Of a DNA stretch of 64,000 nt, positions 41,752 through 50,760 are shown piece after piece. The notes beneath the pieces are model-generated. The model was given only the letters and a program-made list of their open reading frames with translations, made no database searches and had not been told where the DNA came from. Source of the DNA: BRH-c54 sp032251145 (GTDB lineage: Bacteria > Bacteroidota > Bacteroidia > Flavobacteriales_E > Vicingaceae). Location of the stretch: the NCBI GenBank assembly GCA_032251145.1, contig JAVVER010000002.1, forward strand, positions 14,830-78,829. The letters are read 5' to 3'. Positions within the stretch are counted from its first letter, which is position 1; every line of letters begins with the position of its first letter. The position numbers and the translations under genes were made by a program.

Positions 41752-44541
41752 ATGCATATTATTAAACTTACCGTAAACCATCAAGAACATCAGGTTTTAG
41801 TTGAACCACACGAAACCTTAGCTCATGTTCTTCGAGAAAAAATAAACCTTACAGGAACAAAATTGGGTTGCGAACAAGCCAGCTGTGGTGCTTGTACTGT
41901 TTTTGTTGATGGAAAAGCCGTTCAAAGTTGTATTACTCCAGCTTTAAGGGTTAATGGAAGTATAATTACTACAATAGAAGGCATTGCCGACCAGAATAAA
42001 TTGCACCAACTTCAAGAAAAATTTGTTGAAAAAGGAGCCATTCAATGTGGCTATTGTACTCCAGGTATGATAATGACTACACTCGATTTTTTGAAAGAAA
42101 ACCCACAACCCACAACTGACGAAATTAAAGAAGCATTATCGGGGAACCTTTGCAGATGCACAGGATATAAAAAAATTATTGAAGCGGTTGAGTCGTATGT
42201 AAATGAAAATCAACTTTCCGAAAGTTCGGAACTTTCGGAAAGTTTAAAATTCAAAATGGTTGGTCAATCTCGTCCTTACATTGAAGCTGAAAAAAAAGTG
42301 CAGGGAACTGCCGATTATGCAGATGATATTAAAATAAAAAATGCCCTCTACTGCAAGTTTTTACGAAGTACGCATGCACATGCCAAAATTAACAACATCG
42401 ATACCTCAAAAGCAAAAGAAATTAAAGGTGTTCGATTAGTTGTTACAGGAAAAGAGTTACCTGTAAAATTTGGTGTTTTACCCATCTCGCAAGACGAAAC
42501 AGCTATGGCTGTTGAGAAAACGCGATACATTGGTGAAATTGTTGCTGCTGTTGTTGCCGACACCGAAGCTATTGCACAATATGCTTGCGAACAAATTAAA
42601 GTTGATTATACTCCATTAAAACCATTTTTTGATATGGAGGAATCGTGCGAAGATGTTGGTGAAAACGAAAAAATTCACGCTCACGTAAAGTTTAACAACA
42701 ACATCCATAAAAAAGCAGAATTACGCTTCGGAAACCAGCAAGAAGGTTTAGCTCAAGCTGATTTTAAAATAAAAGAACATTTCGACTTTCAAGGTATTAA
42801 CCATGGTTTTACCGAACCTCATGCTGCAACTGCCTGGTGGGACGAAAATGGACTAACTATTATTACTGCAACGCAAGTACCACATTATTTGCATCGCTTT
42901 TTAGCAAAAGTAATGGAAGTTCCTATAAATCGTGTTCGTGTTATTAAACCTTACGTTGGAGGTGGTTTTGGTGGAAAATCAGACCCTTTTCCTCATGAAA
43001 TGATAATTTCTCATGCCTCTCGAGTTTTAGGGAAACCCGTTCGTGTTCGTTTTAACAGAGAAGAAGTTTTCCTTTCTAACCACGGGCGTCATCCAACAAA
43101 ATTAAGTGTTGAAATGGGCATAAGTAAAGACGGTAAGTTTAAAGCACTCGATGCTGATATTATTATTGATGGTGGTGCTTACGGAAGTTTTGGAGTAGTT
43201 ACTTCATACTATAACGGTGTGCTTTTACAAGCTCCTTACAAAATAGACAACTTCGGTTTTAGAACGCGTAGGGTTTATACCAACAAACCACAATGCGGTG
43301 CTATGCGTGGACATGGAGCTGTAAACTCCCGTTATGCAGTTGAAACTATTATTGACCGATTAGCCGAAAAGGTTAAAATGGATCCTTGTGAGTTACGTTT
43401 AAAGAATTTCTTAGACGAAAAAACTTTAACTGTTGGTCAATATCGAATTACCTCAAACGGAAGTGTAGAATCGCTGAAAAAAGTAATGGAACTTTCGGAT
43501 TGGAAGAACAAATACAAAAAACTCCCTGAAGGGCACGGAATTGGTGTTGCCTGCGGATTTTTTATCAGCGGTAGTGCATTGCCTATACATTGGAACGAGT
43601 ATCCGCAATCGGTAGTGCATTTAAAAGTAGATTTAGATGGTCGAGTTTTAGTAACTTCTGGAGCTAGTGATATTGGGCAAGGTAGCGACACCATGCTTGC
43701 CATTATTGTTGCCGAAGTTTTAGGCTTAAGTTTAGATAATATTTTTGTAGTGGCTGCTGATACTACTTTAACTCCAATTGATTTAGGAAGTTATTCGAGT
43801 AGAGTAACTTTTATGGCTGGAAATGCCGCAAAAATGGCTGCCGAAAACTTAAAAGAACAAATTTTAAATGCTGTTTCATCGCTACACAACATCGACAAAA
43901 CTGAAATAAATTTTGAACACGAAAAAGTTTTTACCAACGATGGAAAATTGAATTTAACTTGGGTAGAAGCTATTGAAAATGCAACCAGAAAAGTAGGAGC
44001 TTTAAATAGCACTGGAGCTTACAATTCGCCAAAATTAGGTGGCGATTTTAAAGGTGCTGGAGCTGGTTTAAGTCCTTCGTATAGTTTTGGTGCTGTAATT
44101 ACCGAAGTAAAAGTTGATTTAGAAACTGGACATGTAAAAGTATTAGACATTTGGGGAGCACATGATGCAGGAAAGGCATTAAATCCTCTCGCTGTAGAAG
44201 GGCAGTTAGAAGGCTCTTGGCACATGGGAATGGGACAAGCATTAAGCGAACAGATGAAATACTACAACGGATTATTGGTTAACAGTAACTTGGTTGATTA
44301 TAAAATTCCAACCACCAAAGATACTCCACCAATTCATACCAACATTATTGAAACCATCGACCCAGAAGGTCCTTTTGGTGCAAAAGAATGTGGCGAAGGA
44401 GCAATACATCCGGTAATTCCGGCAATAGCGAATGCTATTTATGATGCAGTTGGAGTTCGTGTTACCTCGTTGCCTATTACTTCGGAAGAAGTGTTGAAGG
44501 AGATGAAATTAATGAAACAATTTGAAAATTTGAAAATGTAA
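41752..44541 (+). CDS. Molybdenum hydroxylase, fused [2Fe-2S] and molybdopterin subunits (HcrCA-like)
   Basis: The 929-residue protein joins a small iron-sulphur subunit (residues 1-155; GCEQASCGACTVFVDG with Cys40, 45, 48, 60, and QCGYCTPGMI...NLCRCTG with Cys99, 102, 134, 136) to a large molybdopterin subunit (about 170-929; GGFGGKSDPFPHE, CGAMRGHG and the catalytic glutamate in AKECGEGAIHP). In 4-hydroxybenzoyl-CoA reductase these are separate subunits (HcrC, HcrA). With the FAD subunit next door it should dehydroxylate 4-hydroxybenzoyl-CoA to benzoyl-CoA. The linker SESSELSES is encoded by a palindrome. Confidence 0.85.
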   Translation: MHIIKLTVNHQEHQVLVEPHETLAHVLREKINLTGTKLGCEQASCGACTVFVDGKAVQSCITPALRVNGSIITTIEGIADQNKLHQLQEKFVEKGAIQCGYCTPGMIMTTLDFLKENPQPTTDEIKEALSGNLCRCTGYKKIIEAVESYVNENQLSESSELSESLKFKMVGQSRPYIEAEKKVQGTADYADDIKIKNALYCKFLRSTHAHAKINNIDTSKAKEIKGVRLVVTGKELPVKFGVLPISQDETAMAVEKTRYIGEIVAAVVADTEAIAQYACEQIKVDYTPLKPFFDMEESCEDVGENEKIHAHVKFNNNIHKKAELRFGNQQEGLAQADFKIKEHFDFQGINHGFTEPHAATAWWDENGLTIITATQVPHYLHRFLAKVMEVPINRVRVIKPYVGGGFGGKSDPFPHEMIISHASRVLGKPVRVRFNREEVFLSNHGRHPTKLSVEMGISKDGKFKALDADIIIDGGAYGSFGVVTSYYNGVLLQAPYKIDNFGFRTRRVYTNKPQCGAMRGHGAVNSRYAVETIIDRLAEKVKMDPCELRLKNFLDEKTLTVGQYRITSNGSVESLKKVMELSDWKNKYKKLPEGHGIGVACGFFISGSALPIHWNEYPQSVVHLKVDLDGRVLVTSGASDIGQGSDTMLAIIVAEVLGLSLDNIFVVAADTTLTPIDLGSYSSRVTFMAGNAAKMAAENLKEQILNAVSSLHNIDKTEINFEHEKVFTNDGKLNLTWVEAIENATRKVGALNSTGAYNSPKLGGDFKGAGAGLSPSYSFGAVITEVKVDLETGHVKVLDIWGAHDAGKALNPLAVEGQLEGSWHMGMGQALSEQMKYYNGLLVNSNLVDYKIPTTKDTPPIHTNIIETIDPEGPFGAKECGEGAIHPVIPAIANAIYDAVGVRVTSLPITSEEVLKEMKLMKQFENLKM
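42212..42244. repeat. 33-bp palindrome at the HcrC-HcrA fusion linker
   Basis: Arms AACTTTCCGAAAGT (42212-42225) and ACTTTCGGAAAGTT (42231-42244) are perfectly complementary around a 5-base centre. It keeps the frame open and encodes the Ser/Glu/Leu-rich linker. Confidence 0.85.
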
Positions 44542-44552
44542 CAATTGAACAG

Positions 44553-44593
44553 CTTACTAACTCCATCCCTTTGGGAGGGGTAGGGTGGGTCTT
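44553..44593. repeat. Partial inverted copy of the 20893/23054 repeat
   Basis: The stretch CTCCATCCCTTTGGGAGGGG and its flank TAGGGTGGGTCTT match the reverse complement of the start of repeat copies A and B. It fills most of the gap between the HcrCA-like and HcrB genes. Confidence 0.7.
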
Positions 44594-44607
44594 TTAACTT
44601 TTAGAAA

Positions 44608-45540
44608 ATGATTTTAGAAAAAAAATACATCCTCGCAACAACAGTTCAAGAAGCCATTGAACAAGCGATTGCCAATAAAGGAAATTTTAAATATTTAGCT
44701 GGCGGAACCGATGTAATGGTTAACAAATTTCAAGGAAACGAAACATCCGGTTGTTTAATTGATATTAACAAAATAGCTGAATTGAAAGGTATAGCCAAAC
44801 AGGGCGATTTTTTACGAATTGGAGCATTAGAAATTTTAGAAGAACTGAAATTCAATTCAGAAATTAAAGCAGAGTTTCCAATGTTAATTGAAGCGGCTCT
44901 ATCAGTAGGTTCTCCATTGATTCGAAAAACTGCTACCATTGGAGGAAATGTATTGTGCGAAAACCGTTGTCTGTTCTACAACCAAAGCGAATGGTGGAGA
45001 GAATCTATCGGTTATTGTTTAAAATGCGATGGCGATATTTGTATTGCAACGGGTGGTAAAAATGCTTGCTTTTCGGAATTAGTTTCTGATACTGCTCCTG
45101 CTTTAATTGCCATGGATGCCGAAATTGAATATATTGACGAAAAAGGAACGCACCGACAGAAATTGGAAGAAATCTATACTGGAGATGGTATAAAGCCAAT
45201 AAATATTCCAGAAACAGCAATAGTTACTGCATTATTTCTTCCTTTAAACAGAGGGTTTAAAACAGCTTTTTTCAAACTTAGAGAACGAGAAAGCTTGGAG
45301 TTTACTTCGCTTACTTCTGCTGTAGCTTTGGATAAAAACGGAAAACTAAAAATTGCTCTTTCGGGCGTTGACCCTAAACCTGTGGTGATGGAAGGAAATG
45401 TAAATGATGATAAAGCAGCATTAATTAAAAATGCAATCAAAGGCTCTCGAGCAGTAGATAACGATATGTATTCTCGTAAATACAGACGCGACATGATTAC
45501 TGTTTATTTGGAGAGAAGTTTTAAACAATTAACAAGGTAA
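44608..45540 (+). CDS. hcrB: 4-hydroxybenzoyl-CoA reductase beta (FAD and [4Fe-4S]) subunit
   Basis: A 310-residue FAD-binding subunit of the xanthine dehydrogenase family (YLAGGTDVMV, TIGGNVLCENRC). What singles it out is an insertion with Cys121, Cys137, Cys145 and Cys154. The 16-8-9 spacing is the one I recall for the extra [4Fe-4S] cluster of Thauera HcrB, and it is absent from ordinary xanthine dehydrogenases. This cluster lets the enzyme run in the reductive direction with ferredoxin. It follows the HcrCA fusion by 66 bases. It is the best evidence that the pair is 4-hydroxybenzoyl-CoA reductase. Confidence 0.9.
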   Translation: MILEKKYILATTVQEAIEQAIANKGNFKYLAGGTDVMVNKFQGNETSGCLIDINKIAELKGIAKQGDFLRIGALEILEELKFNSEIKAEFPMLIEAALSVGSPLIRKTATIGGNVLCENRCLFYNQSEWWRESIGYCLKCDGDICIATGGKNACFSELVSDTAPALIAMDAEIEYIDEKGTHRQKLEEIYTGDGIKPINIPETAIVTALFLPLNRGFKTAFFKLRERESLEFTSLTSAVALDKNGKLKIALSGVDPKPVVMEGNVNDDKAALIKNAIKGSRAVDNDMYSRKYRRDMITVYLERSFKQLTR

Positions 45541-45574
45541 ATAATAAAAGACTTCTTTGTCTTTTATTATTTAT
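45541..45574 (+). terminator. Terminator-like hairpin after hcrB
   Basis: Arms ATAATAAAAGAC (45541-45552) and GTCTTTTATTAT (45559-45570) pair perfectly with a six-base loop; the stem itself is A/T-rich and is followed by TTAT. It ends the plus-strand catabolic run. Confidence 0.7.
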
Positions 45575-45587
45575 ATTCCTAAATTTG
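45556..45587 (+). promoter_or_regulatory. Putative promoter of the hemerythrin gene
   Basis: TTTG (45556-45559), a 20-base spacer and TAAATTTG (45580-45587) fit the phylum consensus, 23 bases before the ATG. Confidence 0.55.
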
Positions 45588-45610
45588 TAGTGAATTAAAA
45601 ATAGCTAAAA

Positions 45611-46135
45611 ATGGAACACAACCCTCTAACAGTAATGTACAATGAACACGATGTTATTGTAAAAGCAGAAAAAGTGATAGAAAATTTGGCAAACACTTGG
45701 GAACAAAATCCCGAACAATATGCCAAGAAAGTAACCAAGCTGGTTGAATTTTTTCGTGAGTATGCTGATGGCTATCATCACAGAAAAGAAGAAGATGTTT
45801 TATTCCCAGCAATAAAAGACCATCCCGATTTTGTATTACAAGAAATTATTGATGAATTTGAAACCCATCACGAAGATTTTAGAGCTTATGCTGCTGAAAT
45901 TGTAGAGTCGGTTAATGAGGGTGATTTTGCTCGTTCTCACAAAATTTTAAAACAATACATTGGTGATTTGCTCGATCATATAGCAGCAGAAAATGACGAA
46001 TTATTTGTTCTTGCCGAAAGTCTTATGGACGAACAACAACTTGAAACGCTCTATTTTAAATTTATGGATGTTGACATGGAATTGGGCGAAAACAGAAAAA
46101 AAGAGTTTGAACAATTAATAGATAGTTGGATTTAA
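45611..46135 (+). CDS. Hemerythrin-domain protein
   Basis: The 174-residue protein has the HHE-type iron-binding pattern: an early histidine in YNEHDVIVKAE, then YHHRKEEDVLFPAI, FETHHEDFR and LLDHIAAENDELF. Such di-iron proteins bind oxygen or respond to nitric oxide and are often found with NO-detoxification genes. It has its own promoter and lies just after the hcr genes; a second hemerythrin-like protein follows. A role in sensing or scavenging NO near the NorCB-like genes is an inference. Confidence 0.85.
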   Translation: MEHNPLTVMYNEHDVIVKAEKVIENLANTWEQNPEQYAKKVTKLVEFFREYADGYHHRKEEDVLFPAIKDHPDFVLQEIIDEFETHHEDFRAYAAEIVESVNEGDFARSHKILKQYIGDLLDHIAAENDELFVLAESLMDEQQLETLYFKFMDVDMELGENRKKEFEQLIDSWI

Positions 46136-46251
46136 GAGAAAGAGGCAGAAAAATAAAATGAGTGTGAAATTAGGTTGGTTTTTTTCCATTCTCACACACG
46201 CTCCTTTTCACTCCCCCACTCACTTTCACTCTCACAAAAAACAAATAAGCA

Positions 46252-47232
46252 ATGAACACATTTTTACCAGTAGTAGAAGAACTTCCCAAAGGACACCCTG
46301 TAAAAGTATATTATCAGGAAGCAGAATTAATTCAAAATTTAATTAATGAACTAAGAGAAGTAGATATAGAAAAGGATTTTCAAAAATTCTACAATATTTT
46401 TAATGAATTAACTACTATTGAGAAACGTTTTGCTCGTAAAGAAAATCAATTATTTCCTTACTTAGAAAAACACGGTTGGGATGGACCAAGTCAAGGAATG
46501 TGGTCGTTTCATGATAATTTAAGGGAAATTATTCGATTAATAAATACACAAAACGAAGAAAAAGATGTTGAGAAAATAAAAATGAACCTGCCGTTTTTAT
46601 TGGATGGAATTGAGCGTTTAATGGGAATTGAAGATATGCGTTTGTTTCCAAATGCCATGCAACTACTTACCAAAGAAGATTGGGAAGAATTTTATGAAGG
46701 CGATGAAGAAATTGGCTGGATGCTAAAAGAAAAACCTGTTCCCTACCCTGAACGTGAGGAAGAGGAAGAATATATTCACCCGAGCCAAGACACCAAAGAA
46801 CGTAAACTATCCTTTTCGTTAGAAAATACGTTTCATTATGATGAAGGTTATATGACTCCTGAGCAAGTAAATTTATTGCTTCGCTTTTTACCTGTTGATA
46901 TTACTTATGTAGATGAAAACGATAAAGTAATTTTTTACAACCGTGGCGATGATAGGGTTTTTCCTCGTAGCAAAGGAATTATTGGTAGAGAAGTTAAATT
47001 TTGCCATCCACCCAAAAGCGTTCATATGGTTTTACGCATTGTAGATGAATTTAGAGCTGGAACAAAAGATGTTGCTGAGTTTTGGATAAACTTTAAAGGA
47101 AGAATGATTCATATTCGCTATTTTGCCATAAGAGATAAAGATAAAAATTACCGAGGCGTAATAGAAATGTCGCAAGATGTTACCGAAATTCAAAAACTTG
47201 AAGGGCAACAACGATTGTTAGATTGGGATTGA
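46252..47232 (+). CDS. DUF438-like hemerythrin/PAS sensor protein
   Basis: The 326-residue protein has an N-terminal hemerythrin-like bundle (ERLMGIEDMRLFPNAMQ, RKENQLFPYLEKHGW) with glutamate and histidine ligands, a charged linker (PEREEEEEY) and a C-terminal PAS domain (VDITYVDENDKVIFYNRG, RMIHIRYFAIRDKDKNYRGVIE). This is the DUF438 architecture, thought to sense redox signals or small ligands. No output domain is present, so it may act on a partner. It follows the hemerythrin gene, separated by 116 bases. Confidence 0.85.
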   Translation: MNTFLPVVEELPKGHPVKVYYQEAELIQNLINELREVDIEKDFQKFYNIFNELTTIEKRFARKENQLFPYLEKHGWDGPSQGMWSFHDNLREIIRLINTQNEEKDVEKIKMNLPFLLDGIERLMGIEDMRLFPNAMQLLTKEDWEEFYEGDEEIGWMLKEKPVPYPEREEEEEYIHPSQDTKERKLSFSLENTFHYDEGYMTPEQVNLLLRFLPVDITYVDENDKVIFYNRGDDRVFPRSKGIIGREVKFCHPPKSVHMVLRIVDEFRAGTKDVAEFWINFKGRMIHIRYFAIRDKDKNYRGVIEMSQDVTEIQKLEGQQRLLDWD

Positions 47233-47237
47233 TAAAA

Positions 47238-48173
47238 ATGATTGAACAACCATACAACAGTTACAGCACTTACATCAAAAATAAATTTGGCGAACGAGTC
47301 CAGAAAATTTCGTTAGATACTGGTTTTACCTGTCCAAACCGAGATGGAACAAAAGGAGTTGGCGGTTGTACCTATTGCAACAACAACACATTTAATCCTT
47401 ATTATTGCAAGCCGAGCAAAAGCATAACCCAACAATTGGATGAGGGCATTGGTTTCTTTTCTAAGAAGTATCAAACTGGGCAATATTTAGCTTATTTTCA
47501 GGCTTATACCAATACGTATGCTGATATTGAGTTGGTAAAAGAATTGTATCTTGAAGCCATCAACCATCCAAAAATTATTGGGTTGGTTATTGGCACTCGC
47601 CCCGATTGCATCAATGCCGAATTGATTGATATTTTATCCGATTTGGCGACCAAACATTACATTGCTTTGGAGTTTGGCGTGGAAAGTACCATCAACCGAA
47701 CACTTGATTTTATTAACCGTTGTCATACTTTTGAAGAAACGATTGCAGCTTACAAATTAGCTCAAAATAAAGGCTTGCATTTAGGAGCACATATTATTTT
47801 AGGATTACCTGGTGAAACCAAAGAAGAAATGCTGAACCATGCTGTTGAACTCTCCAAATTGCCCATCAACACCCTTAAGATACATCAACTCCAAGTGGTA
47901 AAACATACCATGATGGCTAAACAATATGAAATTGAACCGCAACTGTTTCATCTTTTTGAGTTGGATGATTATATTGAATTTATTTCTGAGTTTATTGCCT
48001 TACTTCGTCCCGATATTATTATTGAACGATTTATCAGTGAATCGCCACTCCATTTGCTTATTGCCCCAAAATGGAATGGCTTGAAAAACTTCGAAATTGT
48101 TACCAAAATTGAAAAACGAATGGCAGAGAAGAACCTTTGGCAAGGGAAACAATATAATTTAAGTTATAGGTAA
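47238..48173 (+). CDS. Radical SAM protein, YhcC-like (TIGR01212 family)
   Basis: The start at 47238 gives the family's opening NSYSTYIKNKFGERVQKISLD, then FTCPNRDGTKG and GGCTYCNNNTF, which supply the SAM-bound [4Fe-4S] cysteines. GTRPDCINAELIDIL and LGAHIILGLPGETKEEM follow in the barrel. The protein is 311 residues long, usual for the family. It is related to the Elp3-type radical SAM enzymes and may act on tRNA or another nucleic acid, but its reaction is not established. A TTG at 47223 within the PAS gene would extend it. Confidence 0.88.
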   Translation: MIEQPYNSYSTYIKNKFGERVQKISLDTGFTCPNRDGTKGVGGCTYCNNNTFNPYYCKPSKSITQQLDEGIGFFSKKYQTGQYLAYFQAYTNTYADIELVKELYLEAINHPKIIGLVIGTRPDCINAELIDILSDLATKHYIALEFGVESTINRTLDFINRCHTFEETIAAYKLAQNKGLHLGAHIILGLPGETKEEMLNHAVELSKLPINTLKIHQLQVVKHTMMAKQYEIEPQLFHLFELDDYIEFISEFIALLRPDIIIERFISESPLHLLIAPKWNGLKNFEIVTKIEKRMAEKNLWQGKQYNLSYR

Positions 48174-48189
48174 CTTAAGTAAAAAAGAA

Positions 48190-48957
48190 TTAAAATAAAA
48201 ATCCCATTTTAAATCCAAAATAAAATCTAGGTTTCACACCATCTTCTTTTTTTAAAACATAACTTCTAATATTACCGTTTGATGCACTATAATTTTCACG
48301 TGCTTCTTCTTTAATAAACATATCTATACCAACTCCAATATAATAATCTATAAAAAAATTACCAGAATAACTATGAGTTTGATTTCCAATAATTAGCTTC
48401 ATTTCTTTGTGTATCTGAATTTCATCAAATTCTTTTTTAACAGAATAACCTAAATTATATCCTGTTGGACCAAATTGATCCTCGTCAATTATTAATTCTC
48501 TTGAAAAAGTTCTAGAAGCAAATTCTATGGCAAAATAATAATCTTCTAAAATAAGATCATCTAAATAGTACCTAAGCCCTGATTTAAAGGATACATTTTT
48601 ATTAATTTTTTCTGTAACATTATTACCGGCATTAATTCTTTCATCATCTTCATTCGAAGAAAAAAATGCATTTGTATTATTTCCCATATAATCAACAAAA
48701 GTTAATCCTATAGCAAATTCAACTGAAAATCTATCACTAATAGCTCTTTCATAAAAAACAGGAATTTCTCCGTTTAAAATTAAAAGTGGATTAATTTTTA
48801 AAGCATTTTTCTTTCTTAAACTTTTTTTTCCACCAGACTTTATCACTTCATCAACGTCATCATGGTCAAATACAATAACACTAGTTTTAATGGTGTCTTG
48901 TGCAACAACATGCCCTATTAAAAGCATTAGTAACAGTAATATTTTTATCTTTTTCAT
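48190..48957 (-). CDS. Exported outer-membrane-type protein of unknown function
   Basis: A signal peptide (MKKIKILLLLMLLIGHVVAQ) precedes a beta-rich mature part with repeated strand-like segments (FSVEFAIGLTFVDYMG, PRFYFGFKMGFLF at the end), which suggests a small outer-membrane barrel of 255 residues. I do not recognise the family. It is divergent from the secreted protein at 49149 and converges with the radical SAM gene. Confidence 0.6.
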   Translation of the reverse strand: MKKIKILLLLMLLIGHVVAQDTIKTSVIVFDHDDVDEVIKSGGKKSLRKKNALKINPLLILNGEIPVFYERAISDRFSVEFAIGLTFVDYMGNNTNAFFSSNEDDERINAGNNVTEKINKNVSFKSGLRYYLDDLILEDYYFAIEFASRTFSRELIIDEDQFGPTGYNLGYSVKKEFDEIQIHKEMKLIIGNQTHSYSGNFFIDYYIGVGIDMFIKEEARENYSASNGNIRSYVLKKEDGVKPRFYFGFKMGFLF

Positions 48958-49148
48958 ATGTAGATATTATTGTTTTTAAAGCGGTCATATGTAATACACC
49001 ACTTTATCTTCATCACTCTTTGTGTGCTTTTGCACATGGCTATTTCGTGCAGTAAAACTAAAAAAAAAGTAGGTTATTAAAATGTTTTTACTACATTTAT
49101 TGCCTAATAAAATAGTGTTTAATTTATCTATCAAAAAATCAATTACTT

Positions 49149-50699
49149 ATGAAAAATTTTCTATTAATTTTCTTTTTAATCGCCTCAGTTATTGTATCAG
49201 CTCAAAAAAATGTAACAGTAAAGTGGGGCCCCACTTATAAAACGCCACCAAAAAGCAGTTCTAGTAGTATTATTGGTGATGATGGGACACATTTTTACAT
49301 TGTTAGAGGAGGTAAAGGATATAGAGGGGGTGTATTCTTAGAGAAGTACAATAAACAAATGAAGTTGGTGTATTCTAAAGAATTAGTAATTCCTAAAAAA
49401 GGAGATGAATTATTAACGTATGAAAGTATTATTTTACTTAATAACTCACCTGTTTTGTTAGCATCATTTAATGATAGAAAAAGTAATAAAAGTTATGCCT
49501 TTGCTTATCCAATTGATGAAAATGGAAAAGTAGGTAGCAAGTTTAAGTTACTAGATGAAAGAGAGACGGATGGAAAGAAATTCTTAAACATGGACTTCGT
49601 ACTTTCTAAAGACAGTACCAAACTTTTATTTTATTACAGTCCTACTTACGATAAATATGCTGATGAAAAATTTTCTTACAAAGTATTTGATAACTCACTT
49701 AATATACTATGGGAAAAAGATGTGAAATTACCCTATAGAGATAAAAACTTTGGAATAAAAGATTATGTAGTTGATAATGAAGGGAATGTTTTTATGCTTT
49801 CTACTATATATCCAGATAAATCCAAAGGAGAAAAAGAAACGAAACACGAGCAAGCTAAAACTTATACCATATTAGCTTATAAATACAAGGAAGCAACATT
49901 TAAACAATACGAAATTAAACTAAAAAACAAATGGGTTTCTGATATTTACTATGATTTAAATGAAGAAAAAGGAGAGTTATATGTAGGAGGGTTTTATTCT
50001 GATGATAGATATACTTCTAGTACTAACGGAATATTTTATATGTCTATTAATATTAAAACAACTAATGTAACTCAATCTTCTACAAAAGCTTTTGACAAAG
50101 ACTTTATGATTGATGAGCTTGGAGAAAGAAAAGCGGATAAAGGAAAAGGTATAACAAGCTATGTGTTTGATTATTTTTATGCTAAAAAAGATGGAGGAGC
50201 ATATTTAATTGCAGAAAAATACTATGTAACTGTTCACACAACCACAAACCCCCAAACAGGAGCTACAACAACTCGTTATGTATATCATTATAATGACATT
50301 ATAGTGGTAAACGTAAATCCAAAAGGAGAAATTGAATGGATAAGAAAAGTCCCAAAAAGATCTTCTGATGGTGCTGGAGGCTATTATCTTTCTTACGCTA
50401 TTAACTTTAATACATCAACAAATAACTTAAATATCATTTTTAATGATAACCCAGCCAACATTGAAATTTTAAAAACTAACGAGAAAAAAATTAAAGCAGT
50501 TAATATTAAAAAATCTGTTGCTACAGTTGTAAACATTAATGAAGAAGGTTATTTAAAAAGAGTGCCTTTGTTTAAAAATAAGGAAAATGACAAAATTATA
50601 TTGCAACCAAAAAAGTTTATGCAAATAGATGACAATACATTAATTATTTATGGTGTTAGAGGTAAAGAATATAAATTTGGAAATATTTCAATTAATTAA
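49149..50699 (+). CDS. Secreted protein of unknown function
   Basis: A 516-residue protein with a signal peptide (MKNFLLIFFLIASVIVSAQ). The rest is a series of beta-strand repeats with motifs such as DSTKLLFYYSP and GELYVGGFYSDDRY, which could form a beta-propeller-like fold. No catalytic motif or sorting tail was seen. It has a strong bidirectional terminator downstream. I assign no function. Confidence 0.6.
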   Translation: MKNFLLIFFLIASVIVSAQKNVTVKWGPTYKTPPKSSSSSIIGDDGTHFYIVRGGKGYRGGVFLEKYNKQMKLVYSKELVIPKKGDELLTYESIILLNNSPVLLASFNDRKSNKSYAFAYPIDENGKVGSKFKLLDERETDGKKFLNMDFVLSKDSTKLLFYYSPTYDKYADEKFSYKVFDNSLNILWEKDVKLPYRDKNFGIKDYVVDNEGNVFMLSTIYPDKSKGEKETKHEQAKTYTILAYKYKEATFKQYEIKLKNKWVSDIYYDLNEEKGELYVGGFYSDDRYTSSTNGIFYMSINIKTTNVTQSSTKAFDKDFMIDELGERKADKGKGITSYVFDYFYAKKDGGAYLIAEKYYVTVHTTTNPQTGATTTRYVYHYNDIIVVNVNPKGEIEWIRKVPKRSSDGAGGYYLSYAINFNTSTNNLNIIFNDNPANIEILKTNEKKIKAVNIKKSVATVVNINEEGYLKRVPLFKNKENDKIILQPKKFMQIDDNTLIIYGVRGKEYKFGNISIN

Positions 50700-50722
50700 C
50701 TCTTGGTATTATATTAATTACT

Positions 50723-50760
50723 ACAAAAAGACTTCTATAGTTTTATAGAAGTCTTTTTGT
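50723..50760. terminator. Bidirectional terminator
   Basis: A 17-base perfect stem (50723-50739 with 50744-50760; arm begins ACAAAAAGACTTCTATA) with T runs on both strands lies between convergent genes. Confidence 0.88.

Noticed and set aside
42212..42244. Palindrome as a transcription terminator
   Set aside because: It is inside an intact reading frame, has no T run, and both flanking domains are complete.
41752..45540. Plain xanthine dehydrogenase or CO dehydrogenase
   Set aside because: The HcrB-specific four-cysteine insertion and the neighbouring Mo-cofactor and aromatic genes point to 4-hydroxybenzoyl-CoA reductase.
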